Shown here: piece by piece, positions 1 through 8,700 of the stretch
How the letters are laid out: each line of letters starts with the position of its first letter
Position numbering within the stretch: position 1 is the first letter of the stretch
Assembly (NCBI GenBank): GCA_036274595.1
Contig: DASUFL010000038.1
Span: 1 to 64,000, forward strand
DNA: 64,000 bases
Origin: WS-9 sp036274595
Lineage (GTDB): Bacteria > Eisenbacteria > RBG-16-71-46 > SZUA-252
Reading direction: 5' to 3'
Program-made: the position numbers and the translations under genes
Notes under the pieces: generated by a model
Told to the model about the DNA's origin: nothing
What the model saw: only the letters and a program-made list of their open reading frames with translations
Databases searched by the model: none

Positions 1-91
1 CGGTAATCCGGCACTCGCACCCTCAGGCGGCCCCTAGCGTAGATTGGGTTCGTCGCCGCTGCACTGCCCTCGCCCCCAGTGAGGTGGCTCC

Positions 92-484
92 ATGTCCCAC
101 GAGCTTTGGCCGAAGGCTGATCGCGCTCCGCTGCCGATTGATGAAATCATCCAGCGGCTGCGCGATTCGTTTGCGCACGTCGAGGTGGACGTCGAAAAGG
201 CATCGAGCCACTTGGAGGCAGAGATACGGCAAATGCTGCGGATGGTCGGCGAGTACCGCCCAACCAGCGAGGAGATCGAGCGAGTGAGGGGATCGATCGG
301 TCGGGCCGTCTACGTGGTCCTCGCAGACGCGCCTGACACCGACGGCACGTATCTCTCCTTTCTTCTCGAGCCGGAGCACGAGTGCATCTTCATCAGCTAC
401 GAATCGGGCCGGCACGAAGAGGCGTCGCGCGAGTTGCGGGAGCGGCTGGCGCGAGTCCTCGACTACGACATCGAACTTGTCTGA
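92..484 (+). CDS. Hypothetical protein, 130 aa
   Basis: I do not recognise this gene. It encodes a soluble, charged protein of 130 residues with no signal peptide or membrane segment. Residues about 18-60 are predicted helical and rich in Glu and Arg. A mixed beta-type stretch follows (RAVYVVLADAP, then FLLEPEHECIFISYES), and the C-terminus is a helix (EEASRELRERLARVLDYD). The ATG is preceded by a GAGGTGG ribosome binding site about 5 nt upstream, which supports this start. The kinase gene begins 66 nt downstream on the same strand, so the two may be co-transcribed. No catalytic motif is visible. Confidence 0.6.
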   Translation: MSHELWPKADRAPLPIDEIIQRLRDSFAHVEVDVEKASSHLEAEIRQMLRMVGEYRPTSEEIERVRGSIGRAVYVVLADAPDTDGTYLSFLLEPEHECIFISYESGRHEEASRELRERLARVLDYDIELV

Positions 485-550
485 CGACGGCGGAGCGCCG
501 GCACCTTCCGTGCAGACCCCGGGTACCATCTCAGGTAATTTAGCGAGTCC

Positions 551-2851
551 ATGAGCCTCGCGTCCGGAACTCGCCTCGGCACGTACGAGATCCTCGCCCC
601 CCTCGGGGCCGGAGGGATGGGCGAGGTCTACCGCGCGCGCGACTCACGGCTCGGACGCGAAATCGCGCTCAAGGTGCTGCCCGCGGAGGTGGCCGCCTCT
701 TCCGACCGCCTCGCACGACTGGAACGGGAGGCGAGAACGGTCGCGGGGCTCAACCACCCGAACATCGTGGTGCTCTATACCGTGGAGGACGCGGAGGGCG
801 TCCGCTTCCTCACCATGGAGCTGGTTGCGGGGCAGACACTTTCAGACATCGTGGCTCCCGGAGGGCTCCCGCTCCAGACGCTCCTCGAGCTCGCCATCCC
901 GTTGACCGACGCCCTTGTCGCCGCGCACGAGAAGGGCGTGATCCACCGGGATCTCAAGCCCGGCAACGTGATGGTGACCCGCGAGGGGCGCATCAAGGTC
1001 CTGGACTTCGGTCTGGCGAAGATGATGGGTGCCGAAGCGCCTGGCGCCCAGGGGGCGTCGCTCACGGTAACGGCCGATGGCCGTATCTCAGGCGAAGGGC
1101 ACGTGGAGGGAACGGTTCCCTACATGGCGCCGGAGCAGTTGCGAGGCGAGGCGGTCGATGCCCGATCCGATCTCTTCTCCCTAGGGATCATGCTCTACGA
1201 GCTCGCGACCGGGCGCCGGCCGTTCGCCGGAGAGACCTCGATCGACGTGAGCCACGCCATCCTCCGCGAGGCACCGGAGCCACTGAGCCGGGTGCGTACC
1301 GATCTCCCCAGCGACTTCGCAGCGCTCGTCGATCATTGCCTGCAGAAGAGCTCTCGGGAGCGGGTCCAGACAGCGCTCGATGTGAGCAACGCGCTCCGAC
1401 GCCTGCGAAAGGTGCTGGAGCGTGGGGAGCCGGAGAAACCGGCGTCGGACAAGGTGGCCTCGATCGCCGTGCTTCCATTCGTGAACCGGAGCGCGAGCGC
1501 GGACGACGAGTACTTCTCGGACGGGCTCGCCGACGAGCTCCTCAACGTGCTCTCGAAGATCAAGAGGCTCAGGGTCACGGCACGAACTTCCTCGTTCCGG
1601 TTCAAGGGAACGAGGGACGACGTCCCGACGATCGGGCGAAAGCTGAATGTCGCCACGCTGCTCGAGGGGAGCGTGCGCAAGGCTGGGAACCGGATTCGGG
1701 TGTCGGTGCAGCTGGTGAACGTTGCCGATTCCTCCCACCTCTGGTCCGAAACGTACGACCGCACGCTGGAGGACATCTTCGCGGTGCAGGACGACATCGC
1801 CCAGAGGGTAGTGAAGGAGTTGCGGACAGCGCTCCTGGGCGAGGACGCCGACTCGGATGCGAGTGGTCAGGCACGGGCCGAGGTGGCGAAGGCGGCGAAA
1901 GGCCGTGGCACCGATCCGGAGGCGCATCGATTCCACCTCTTGGCCGGGCACTTCATCGCGCGATTCACCCGCGAAGACACGGCGAGGGCGATCGAGTACC
2001 TGAAAGAGGCGACCAAGCGGGATCCGAAGTTCGCGCTGGCCTGGGCGGAGCTCGCTCTCGCATACGCGAGGGAAGCGGACTGGGGCTGGGCCCCTGTATC
2101 CGAGGGGTACGCGAGGGCGCGTGAGGCGGTGGAGCATGGACTGTCGGCGGAGCCGGACCTCGCGGAGGGGCACGTGGAGAGGGCCAGGATCGCCATGCAG
2201 CACGACTGGGACTGGCGTGGTGCGGAGGCGTCGATTCGTCGCGCGTTGGAGCTGGCGCCGGGCAATGCCCGAGCGCTTCGCATGGCCGGCTCGCTTGCGC
2301 TCAATCAAGGGCACATCGACCAGGCGATCGAGATCATTCGCCAGGCCCTGGAACAGGACCCGTTGAGTGCGTCGGCTTACAGCAACCTAGCATCCGCACT
2401 CCAGGCAAAGGGGGCCTTCGCGGAGTCGCAGCAGGCGTTCCTCAAGGCGTTGGAGCTCGCGCCACATGGAGCGTTCGCTCACGCCTCCTTCTCGTTCACC
2501 CTTCTCTCTCAGGGCCGGCAAGAGGAAGCGCTCGCGGAAGCGATGCAGGAGCCGGACGAGATCTACCGCCTGTGGTCGCTCGCGATTGTTTACCACGCCC
2601 TTGGGCGACGCGAGCAGTCGGACCAAGCGTTACACGAGCTGATCGAGAGAGGCGCCGCGGAGGCAGCCGTCCAGATCGCCGAGTTGCATGCGGCTCGTGG
2701 TGAAGTGGACGCGGCGTTCGAGTGGCTGGAGCGGGCCTACGCGCAGCGAGATACCGGGCTGACCCTCATCAAGTCTCGCCTGCGGCTACGCTCCCTCCAC
2801 AGCGATCCCAGGTGGGAGTCGCTCTTGAACAAGGTCGGGCTGGCGCCGTGA
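551..2851 (+). CDS. Eukaryote-like Ser/Thr protein kinase with TolB_N/FlgO-like and TPR regions
   Basis: This is a 766-residue cytosolic protein. Residues about 12-275 form a Hanks-type kinase with Gly-loop GAGGMG (19-24), catalytic Lys41, HRDLKPGN (from 132), DFG (152-154) and APEQ in the activation region, so it should be catalytically active. From about 305 to 425 lies the domain often annotated FlgO/TolB N-terminal-like (IAVLPFVNRSA, then FSDGLADELLNVL, then LWSETYDR), which commonly follows kinases and adenylate cyclases. Residues about 455-760 contain several TPR units (for example AWAELALAYAREADW and AYSNLASALQAKG). No transmembrane segment is seen. A signalling role through phosphorylation and TPR-mediated partner binding is expected; the substrate is unknown. 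Its first 200 residues are closely similar to the kinase part of the 5789-9388 gene, so the two are paralogues. Confidence 0.9.
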   Translation: MSLASGTRLGTYEILAPLGAGGMGEVYRARDSRLGREIALKVLPAEVAASSDRLARLEREARTVAGLNHPNIVVLYTVEDAEGVRFLTMELVAGQTLSDIVAPGGLPLQTLLELAIPLTDALVAAHEKGVIHRDLKPGNVMVTREGRIKVLDFGLAKMMGAEAPGAQGASLTVTADGRISGEGHVEGTVPYMAPEQLRGEAVDARSDLFSLGIMLYELATGRRPFAGETSIDVSHAILREAPEPLSRVRTDLPSDFAALVDHCLQKSSRERVQTALDVSNALRRLRKVLERGEPEKPASDKVASIAVLPFVNRSASADDEYFSDGLADELLNVLSKIKRLRVTARTSSFRFKGTRDDVPTIGRKLNVATLLEGSVRKAGNRIRVSVQLVNVADSSHLWSETYDRTLEDIFAVQDDIAQRVVKELRTALLGEDADSDASGQARAEVAKAAKGRGTDPEAHRFHLLAGHFIARFTREDTARAIEYLKEATKRDPKFALAWAELALAYAREADWGWAPVSEGYARAREAVEHGLSAEPDLAEGHVERARIAMQHDWDWRGAEASIRRALELAPGNARALRMAGSLALNQGHIDQAIEIIRQALEQDPLSASAYSNLASALQAKGAFAESQQAFLKALELAPHGAFAHASFSFTLLSQGRQEEALAEAMQEPDEIYRLWSLAIVYHALGRREQSDQALHELIERGAAEAAVQIAELHAARGEVDAAFEWLERAYAQRDTGLTLIKSRLRLRSLHSDPRWESLLNKVGLAP

Positions 2852-3023
2852 TTTGGGACCAGCTCACTGTCTCCCTCCGTCCTTTCTAGACCGGCGATTG
2901 TCAACATGAGGGGACCGATGTCCCGCGGACGTGGAAACGGTGGCAGGATATTTGGGGTTAATGTCCTTGCAGCCACCAGCCACCCACGTGACAGTAGTCC
3001 CGTCCACCAACTCGGAGGCGTTG

Positions 3024-4049
3024 ATGGCCCGGCATCGTGTCGTCATTCTTGCCATGCCCTGCGCGGAAGTGGTTGAGGTCCCCGGAATCCTCGACATCTT
3101 CTATGGGGTGAATCAGCGGACGGGTCGAGGGGGAGGATCCGACCCGTTTTACGACGTCGAGGTTGTGGCTCCCACAGAGACCATCTGCTCCTGGCAGGGT
3201 CTCCGGCTCGTGGCGGACCGGCCGTACCGTTCGCTGCGTGGCTCGGTCGACACGCTGATCGTCACGGGAATCGATGACCCCAGGGTCGCTCGCCTGAACG
3301 GGAATCTCACATCGTGGGTGGCTCGCGTCGCCGGCCGGGCCGGCCGAGTGGTCGGGCTCTGCACCGGAACGTTCGTGCTTGCCGCGGCGGGGCTGCTGAA
3401 CGGTCGCAGAGCGACGACACACTGGGCCTTCTGCGGCGAGCTGGCCCGGCGCTTTCCCAAGGTCTTGGTGCAGCCGGATCCAATCTACGTGCGGGACGGT
3501 CGGCTCTATACCTCCGCCGGCGCCACGGCTGGACTCGATCTCGTCCTGGCCATGGTCGAGGAGGATCTCGGGCGGCGTTTGGCCCTTGCCGTGGCCCGAT
3601 GGATGGTTCTCTTCCTGAAGCGGCCCGGCGGCCAAGCGCAGTTCAGCGAGCATCTCGCGGCGCAGATGGGCGATCGGGAGCCGCTCCGGGAGCTGCAGGC
3701 ATGGGTGCTCAGCCACCCACACGCCGACCTAACCGTGGATGCGCTCGCGCACCGGGTGCACATGAGCCCCCGACATTTTCAGCGCGTCTTCGTTCGGGAA
3801 GTCGGCACCACGCCTGGCCGGTTCGTCGCGCGGGCACGCATCGAGGCCGCTCGTAGACTGCTCGAGGAGACCCGACGCGGAGTTCCCGAGGTGGCGGCCA
3901 GGTGCGGCTTCGGAAGTCCCGAGACGATGCGCGTGGCGTTTCGGCAAGCTCTGAGCGTAAGCCCCGCGGGCTACCGGGCACGATTTGCGACGGCACGCAC
4001 GCAGGGACACCACCCTTCGACACCATCAGATCGCGTGAAACGATCGTGA
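3024..4049 (+). CDS. GlxA-type transcriptional regulator (DJ-1/PfpI domain plus AraC HTH)
   Basis: This is a 341-residue regulator. The N-terminal 180 residues form a DJ-1/PfpI-like class I glutamine amidotransferase fold, with the conserved elbow Cys in VVGLCTGTFVLAAAG. In this family the domain senses ligands rather than acting as a peptidase. The C-terminal 100 residues form a double AraC helix-turn-helix (LAHRVHMSPRHFQRVF, then VAARCGFGSPETMRVAF, then SPAGYR). The ATG at 3024 is chosen over an in-frame upstream ATG at 2931 because GGAGG lies 5 nt before it and homology begins at ARHRVVILAMP. The FAD-oxidase gene starts 27 nt after the stop on the same strand, so the regulator and oxidase probably share an operon, and the oxidase substrate or product may be the ligand. 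The 172-nt gap before this gene shows no other feature. Confidence 0.88.
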   Translation: MARHRVVILAMPCAEVVEVPGILDIFYGVNQRTGRGGGSDPFYDVEVVAPTETICSWQGLRLVADRPYRSLRGSVDTLIVTGIDDPRVARLNGNLTSWVARVAGRAGRVVGLCTGTFVLAAAGLLNGRRATTHWAFCGELARRFPKVLVQPDPIYVRDGRLYTSAGATAGLDLVLAMVEEDLGRRLALAVARWMVLFLKRPGGQAQFSEHLAAQMGDREPLRELQAWVLSHPHADLTVDALAHRVHMSPRHFQRVFVREVGTTPGRFVARARIEAARRLLEETRRGVPEVAARCGFGSPETMRVAFRQALSVSPAGYRARFATARTQGHHPSTPSDRVKRS

Positions 4050-4076
4050 GATGAAGCACCCCAAAGGAGAGACGTC

Positions 4077-5471
4077 ATGCTCACAACTACCTCCTTCCGC
4101 GAGTTGAAGTCAGGTTTTCGTGGCGATTTGATCGCACCGGGAGATCCGCGATACGACGAAGCGCGCACGGTGTTCAACGCCGCGATCGACCGCCACCCGG
4201 CGCTCATCGCTCGCTGCTCCGACACGGATGACGTCGTGCGGGCAGTGAAGTTCGCCCGCAGCGAGGGCCTGGCCCTGTCCGTTCGGGGCACTGGGCACAA
4301 CGTTGCAGGCTTCGCGGTATGCGACGGTGGCCTCGTGATCGATCTATCGAGCATGAAAGGTGTCGCGGTGGACTCCTCGGAGCGGACAGTCCGTGCGGAG
4401 GGCGGATGCACCTGGGGCGAGGTGAACGACGCCCTCCAACCCCACGGTCTCGCCGCGACCGGGGGCTTCGTCTCGGTCACGGGGGTGGCAGGTCTCACGC
4501 TCGGCGGAGGTCTCGGCTGGCTCGTGCGCAAGCACGGTCTTGCGCTGGATAACCTGCTCTCGGCCCAGGTCGTGCTCGCCGACGGGCGCCTCGTCACCGC
4601 CGGCCCCCGAGAGAACATAGACCTCTTCTGGGCGATTCGCGGGGGCGGCGGCAACTTCGGCGTGGTCACGTCGTTCGAGTTTCGGGTCCATCCCGTGGGC
4701 ACGGTCCTCGCCGGGATCGTCCTCCATCCGGCAGCCGGCGCGGGCACGGCCATCCGGCGTTGGCGCGATCTCGAGGTCGAAGCCCCGGATGAGTCGACCC
4801 AGGGCGCCCTGTTGTTCCATTTTCCGGATGACCCCTCCGGGCCGCCGCCGCTGCGGGGAGCCGCCCTGGTCGGTCTTGGGGGCGTCTATGCGGGTCCTGT
4901 GAGCGAGGGTGAAAGTGTGCTTCGACCCCTGCGCGAATTCGGGCCCCCGCTCCTCGACACCTTCGCCGAGACACCCTACAACGCGGCGCAGCGCATGGCT
5001 GATTTCCTCTGGCCGCCGCGGCTCCACGGCTATTGGAAGTCGGCCTATCTCAAAGCGCTCAGCGACGACGCCATCGACGTCTTGGTCGATTTCTTCGGGC
5101 GGGTGCCGTCTACGAGGACCGTGATCGTCCTGGAGCACAATGGCGACAGTGCGTGGGATCGCGTGCCGGAAGGGGACACGGCGTTCGGGCTCCGCGCGTG
5201 GCCGTACAATTTCGTCGTGACCTCTGCGTGGTCCCATCCGAAGGACACGGAGCGGAACGTCGCGTGGACGCGCGACCTCTTCGCAGCCATGCGCCCGTTC
5301 GCGGCCCCGGGCGCCTACGTGAACTACCTCGGGGGCGACGAAGGTATGGAAGGCCTCGAGGCAGCGTACGGCGCGAAGCTCGCACGCCTCGCAGTGCTCA
5401 AGGCGAAGTACGATCCAACGAATCTGTTTCGGATGAACCAGAACATCGCGCCGGCCGGGGCGGGAAGGTGA
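4077..5471 (+). CDS. FAD-binding oxidoreductase, berberine-bridge/6-hydroxynicotine oxidase type
   Basis: This 464-residue protein belongs to the PCMH/BBE flavoprotein oxidase family, which oxidises alcohols, sugars or amines and reduces O2. Residues about 40-215 form the FAD-binding PCMH domain. The motif GTGHNVAG contains His74, the usual 8-alpha-histidyl FAD attachment site. The second (6-S-cysteinyl) attachment Cys expected around the GLTLGGGLGW stretch is absent, which suggests single covalent or non-covalent FAD. The C-terminal BBE segment is present (YVNYLGGDEG, then KYDPTNLFRMNQNI). There is no signal peptide. The start has a good AAAGGAG site 8-9 nt upstream. It lies 27 nt downstream of the GlxA-type regulator and is probably controlled by it. 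The substrate cannot be told from sequence. Confidence 0.88.
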   Translation: MLTTTSFRELKSGFRGDLIAPGDPRYDEARTVFNAAIDRHPALIARCSDTDDVVRAVKFARSEGLALSVRGTGHNVAGFAVCDGGLVIDLSSMKGVAVDSSERTVRAEGGCTWGEVNDALQPHGLAATGGFVSVTGVAGLTLGGGLGWLVRKHGLALDNLLSAQVVLADGRLVTAGPRENIDLFWAIRGGGGNFGVVTSFEFRVHPVGTVLAGIVLHPAAGAGTAIRRWRDLEVEAPDESTQGALLFHFPDDPSGPPPLRGAALVGLGGVYAGPVSEGESVLRPLREFGPPLLDTFAETPYNAAQRMADFLWPPRLHGYWKSAYLKALSDDAIDVLVDFFGRVPSTRTVIVLEHNGDSAWDRVPEGDTAFGLRAWPYNFVVTSAWSHPKDTERNVAWTRDLFAAMRPFAAPGAYVNYLGGDEGMEGLEAAYGAKLARLAVLKAKYDPTNLFRMNQNIAPAGAGR

Positions 5472-5561
5472 GAGAGCCGCGTTGGCGACGTTTGATCGGT
5501 GCGTGACCGCTTCGCTGGATATTGCTGTCGCTGCAACGGATTTCGGAGTTTCGGCACGCTG

Positions 5562-5609
5562 GCAACCACGCTAGGCTCAATCACTTCCAGGGCGGCATAG
5601 CCAAGTGGC
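5562..5609 (+). repeat. Partial duplication of the tRNA-Cys 5' region
   Basis: About 48 nt here match 10148-10197 with a few substitutions and one indel. The match covers roughly 29 nt of upstream sequence (CAACCACGCTA, then CTCAA, then CACTT) and the first 19 nt of the tRNA-Cys gene (GGCGGCATAGCCAAGTGGC). After that the anticodon and T-arm halves are missing and unrelated sequence follows. It is therefore a tRNA fragment, not a functional tRNA. Because the match extends into the promoter side, it looks like a duplicated tRNA locus with a deletion, or a recombination scar. The intact gene is 4.6 kb downstream on the same strand, and the intervening DNA carries the kinase-NACHT-FGE gene and a toxin-antitoxin remnant. 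Confidence 0.85.
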
Positions 5610-5616
5610 CATACGA

Positions 5617-5649
5617 GAAGCCCCGGGTGGGTGCCCCTCCTGGGGCTTC
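5617..5649 (+). terminator. Hairpin after the tRNA-Cys fragment, terminator-like
   Basis: An 8-bp GC-rich stem (GAAGCCCC paired with GGGGCTTC) encloses a 17-nt loop and is followed by GTGTTTCG. It sits just after the tRNA fragment, where a terminator of an ancestral tRNA transcript would be expected. The T-run is poor, so efficiency is uncertain. Confidence 0.4.
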
Positions 5650-5660
5650 GTGTTTCGGGT

Positions 5661-5698
5661 GGCGAACGGTGGCCAACGCTTGCCAGGAATGGCCAACG
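5661..5698. repeat. 10-bp-phased short repeats GGCSAACG next to the tRNA fragment
   Basis: GGCGAACG at 5661, GGCCAACG at 5671 and GGCCAACG at 5691 lie in the same helical register (10 and 20 bp apart). A degenerate TGCCAGGA occupies the 5681 slot. Helically phased short direct repeats beside a tRNA are typical of protein-binding arm sites such as those of tyrosine integrases. No integrase gene is visible in the window, so this assignment is inference. The rest of the 317-nt gap 5472-5788 holds the tRNA fragment and the hairpin described separately. Confidence 0.4.
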
Positions 5699-5788
5699 TG
5701 ACCGTAGCCAGGGGCGTAGCCATCGGCTCGCATGGGGCCGGGGCGTTCTTGGAGACCTAGAGGCATCCTTCCAGTTAGATTGTCCGCC

Positions 5789-8700
5789 ATGGCCCTCGCT
5801 TCCGGCACTCGCCTTGGCCCCTACCAGATCGCCGCGCCTATCGGTGCGGGCGGAATGGGCGAGGTCTATCGCGCGCGCGACACCCGGCTTGGTCGGGAGG
5901 TGGCGATCAAGGTGCTGCCCTCGGACGTGGCGTCGTCACCCGACCGCCTCGCTCGGTTCGAGCGCGAGGCGCGCACCGTCGCCGCGCTGAACCATCCCAG
6001 CATCGTGACGATCTACTCCGTGGAAGAAGCGGAGGGCGTGCACCTGCTCACCATGGAGCTTGTGGACGGCCAAAGCTTGGACCGTTCGCTCCCTCCTGGC
6101 GGGTTCCCGATGGCGGATCTGTTCCGGATCGGGATCCCGCTGGCAGAGGCGCTCGAAGCCGCGCACGATGCGGGGATCGTGCACCGGGACCTGAAGCCGG
6201 CGAACGTGATGCTCACGAAACGGGGTCGTGTGAAGGTGCTCGACTTTGGACTGGCGAAGAGCACGCTGGAGCCGGTCGCCGAGACCGACGCGACGCAGAC
6301 CTTGACCGCGGCGCCGCTCACCGGAGCGGGCATGGTGGTGGGGACGGTGCCGTACATGGCGCCGGAGCAGCTCCGAGGCGAGGCGGTGGACGCACGGACG
6401 GATCTCTTCGCGCTGGGCGTCCTGCTCTACGAGATGTCGACCGGGACGCGCCCGTTCACCGGGGGGAGCATCCCGGAGATCATGGCGGCGATCCTGAAGG
6501 AGGAACCGCAGCCGGTGGCCGAGCGGCGGGCGGGTCTTCCCGAGGAGTTCGGACGGATCGTGAGGCGGTGCCTGACCAAGGAGCCGGATCACCGCTACCG
6601 GACGGCGCGCGACGTGCGGAACGATCTCGAGGACTTGCAGCGGGAGCTGGAGTGGGGGCGGCGGTCGGATAGCGCAGGACACGCTCCGGCGACCGTAGCG
6701 ACGCCGGAGGCGCGAGTCCCCTCCGCTTCCGGCGCGCATGGCCCAGCGGCGCGCGGAAGCGATGCGCACTCCATCGCCGCGTTCACGGCGTATCGAGAGA
6801 GCCGCATCCGCGAATGGAGTCAGCCACGCTACAAGCTGGACCGCGAGTTCGTGGGGCTGACGCTGCTGCTGGACCAGGGCGAGGAAATGGCGTCGGGCCG
6901 GTGGAGCGCGCAGCCAAAGACCTACCGAGACTTAGGGGAACTGCTGCGCCAGGTGGGGGACCCGGCGGTGGTGGTGCTGGGGTCGCCGGGTTGCGGGAAG
7001 AGTACGCTGCTGCGGCGCCTGGAGCTGGAGGCTGCGCAGAAGGGACTCGCCGATCCCGGGCAGCCGGTGACGTTCTTCATCCAGCTCAACCAGTACAAGG
7101 GAGAGGGTCTGGGCGAAGCGGCGCCGGCGCCGATGAAGTGGCTCGCCGAGCGCTGGTCCGCGCGCCACCCAGAGATGCCTCCCCTGCCTGAGTTGCTCAA
7201 GGCCGGCCGGATGATCCTGCTGCTCGACGCCCTGAACGAGATGCCGACGGCGAGCACGGCGGCGTTGCACGAAGCCGTGATCGGCTGGAAGGGCTTCCTC
7301 GATCGGGTGGTGAGCGATCATCCGGGGACGCGGTTGGTGTTCAGCTGCCGGGCGCTGGACTACTCGGCCCCGCTCTCGACGCCTGCGCTGCGGGTGCCTC
7401 AGGTGGTCGTGGAGCCGCTGACCGACGAGCAGGTGGCGCAGTTCCTCGAGAAGCAGAGTCCCGAGCAGGGCGCGAGGATCTGGAAGGAGCTCAAAGGCAC
7501 CCCACAGCTCGAGCTGCTGCGCTCGCCCTACTTTCTGTCGCTCCTGACCGATCAGGTGGCGGCGACGGGCGAAATGCCGGAGGGGCGGGCGGGCCTCTTC
7601 ACCGGGTTCGTGCGCCAGGCACTGCGCCGGGAGGTGGAGGGTGGCAACCCCTTGTTTGCACCGGACGGCATTCTGACCGAGCGGGACATCCGGCGGATCA
7701 CGCAGTGGTCGTGGAAGACGGGATGGGACCTGCCCGAGCGCGGGGTGCTGGTGCCGAAGCTCTCGGCTCTAGCGTTCGCGATGCAGTCCGAGGGAGGCGG
7801 CGGCGGCCAGGTGCGGGTGGAGTACGATCAGGCGCTGGAGCTGCTGAACCACGAGCAGGACGAAAGCATCGTCAGAGCGGGCCTGGCGCTCTCGGTGCTG
7901 GACGAGGACCTGGGCAAGGACGAGGTGCTCTACGCGCACCAGCTGGTGCAGGAGTATTTCGCGGGGCGTGAGCTGGCGAAGGCGCCCGACCCGGAGCGGG
8001 TCCGGGCGCCGTGGAAGGCGCAGGACATCACGCCGCCGCTTGCCGCGATCGTCGCGGCGCTGCCGCCAGGCGAGCGCCTGCCGCCGCTCGCGACGACAGG
8101 CTGGGAGGAGACCGCGATCCTGGGTGCAGCGATGACCGAGGCCCCGGACGCCTACGTGCGGGATCTCATGTCGACCAACCTGGCCCTGGCGGGCCGGGCG
8201 GCGGGCCAAGTGGAGGTCCGCGCGCGGCTGGCCGCGGCGACGCTCGACGATCTGCGCCAGGCGCTGGTGCGCCGGAGCACCGACCGCGAGGCCGATCTCA
8301 GATCGCGGATCGACGCAGGGCTGGCGCTCGGAATACTCGGCGACCTCAGGTTCGAGGCGCGCGAGGGGCCGCACGGCCGGTACCTGGTGCCACCGATGGT
8401 GACGATCCCGGGTGGGACTTACCCTATGGGCGAGGACGAGGTGTTCGAGTATGTGGGCCACGGGATCGAGGCACACATGCCCCGGCACCAGGTAGAGGTC
8501 GAGGGCTTCGAGATCGGCCGCTATCCGGTGACGAATGCCGAGTGGCGGTGCTTCATGGAGGCCGGAGGCTACGAGGAGGAACGGTGGTGGGACACGGCGG
8601 GTGCCAAGCGGTGGTGGGAAGGGGAGGGGACGGCGGACGGGACGCGCGCGAACGTGAAGTACTGGTTCGCGAAGTTCCGGCAGGACCCTGAGTTGCTCGA

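Noticed and set aside
1336..2124. Alternative-frame proteins inside the TPR kinase gene
   Set aside because: Arg/Gly-rich shadow frames within a gene whose kinase and TPR motifs are continuous in another frame.
5591..5665. A second tRNA-Cys gene
   Set aside because: Only the first 19 nt of the tRNA match; the anticodon, variable and T arms are missing, so no cloverleaf forms.
5667..5700. Simple tandem repeat of GGCCAACG as a microsatellite
   Set aside because: Copies are separated and phased at 10-bp steps rather than contiguous, so it is listed as a possible protein-binding array instead.
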